Origin: an uncultured Sutterella sp.
GTDB lineage: Bacteria; Pseudomonadota; Gammaproteobacteria; Burkholderiales; Burkholderiaceae_F
Length of the DNA stretch: 5,210 nt
Assembly (NCBI GenBank): GCA_905192805.1
Contig: CAJJMF010000172.1
Location: 1 to 5,210, forward strand
Direction: 5' to 3'
Shown here: in pieces, positions 5,111-5,210 of the stretch
Position numbering within the stretch: position 1 is the stretch's first letter
How the letters are laid out: every line of letters begins with the position of its first letter
Notes under the pieces: model-generated
What the model was told of the DNA's origin: nothing
Databases searched by the model: none
What the model saw: only the letters and a program-made list of their open reading frames with translations
Translations under genes and position numbers: made by a program

Positions 5111-5210
5111 ATGACCATTGATACAACGGTTTATCCTGAAGATATGTACGACACTCGCGATGAACCCGCAGAGCGTCGTAGAGAGCCTACAGTCGTTGTT
5201 AAACGAGCTC
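5111..5210 (+). CDS. Start of a gene cut by the right edge, probably spoT/relA
   Basis: A reading frame opens at an ATG preceded by GTGGA about 9 bases upstream, a modest ribosome-binding site, and stays open for 33 codons to the window end. The visible residues start MTIDTTVYPEDMYD and continue as a charged stretch (DEPAERRREP) before VVVKRA. They contain no recognisable domain. In Burkholderiales and many other proteobacteria the gene after rpoZ is the bifunctional (p)ppGpp synthetase/hydrolase, whose N-terminus ahead of the HD hydrolase domain varies between species, so that is the expected identity. This rests on gene order alone. A second in-frame ATG at 5144 is an alternative start without clear support. 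Confidence 0.55.
   Translation, partial: MTIDTTVYPEDMYDTRDEPAERRREPTVVVKRA

Noticed and set aside
1..5210. CRISPR array, tRNA, rRNA, insertion sequence or prophage attachment site.
   Set aside because: I saw no regularly spaced repeats with spacers, no tRNA cloverleaf or rRNA signature, and no transposase or integrase sequence on either strand.

Overview
This window is an ordinary housekeeping region of a proteobacterial chromosome. The order is hemW-rdgB-rph on the minus strand, facing away from yicC-gmk-rpoZ-(spoT/relA) on the plus strand. This gene order, together with the short omega subunit (66 residues beginning MARITVEDCLKKIPNRF), points to Betaproteobacteria, most likely Burkholderiales. 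The moderate GC content and use of TTA/TTG leucine codons suggest one of the lower-GC, host-associated lineages such as Sutterellaceae, but that placement is an inference.

Layout. Bases 1-299 are AT-rich with no convincing gene. They hold a small hairpin, a pair of 16-base direct repeats, and a strong hairpin that probably ends the leftward operon. Bases 300-2864 carry a tight leftward operon, transcribed as rph (RNase PH), rdgB (dITP/XTP pyrophosphatase), then hemW (radical-SAM heme chaperone). The rph-rdgB gap is 7 bases, and rdgB and hemW overlap by one base (TAATG). Bases 2865-3133 form the divergent control region, with a structured rph leader. Bases 3134-4942 carry yicC (endoribonuclease family), gmk (guanylate kinase) and rpoZ (RNA polymerase omega). 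After rpoZ come two successive hairpins sharing an 11-base apical sequence, the second followed by a T-run. At 5111 a further reading frame begins and runs off the right edge. By position it is expected to be the bifunctional (p)ppGpp synthetase/hydrolase, but the visible part is only the variable N-terminus.

How the genes fit together. The cluster combines RNA processing (RNase PH, YicC), nucleotide-pool cleaning and supply (RdgB, Gmk) and the stringent response (omega forms part of a ppGpp site on RNA polymerase; SpoT/RelA would make and degrade ppGpp). HemW is linked by operon position, not by an obvious shared pathway.

I found no novel multi-gene system, mobile element, CRISPR array or RNA gene. 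The items most worth checking are non-coding: the twin hairpins after rpoZ, the possible masking of the rph ribosome-binding site by its own leader, the overlapping alternative stems after hemW, and the repeat pair near the left edge.
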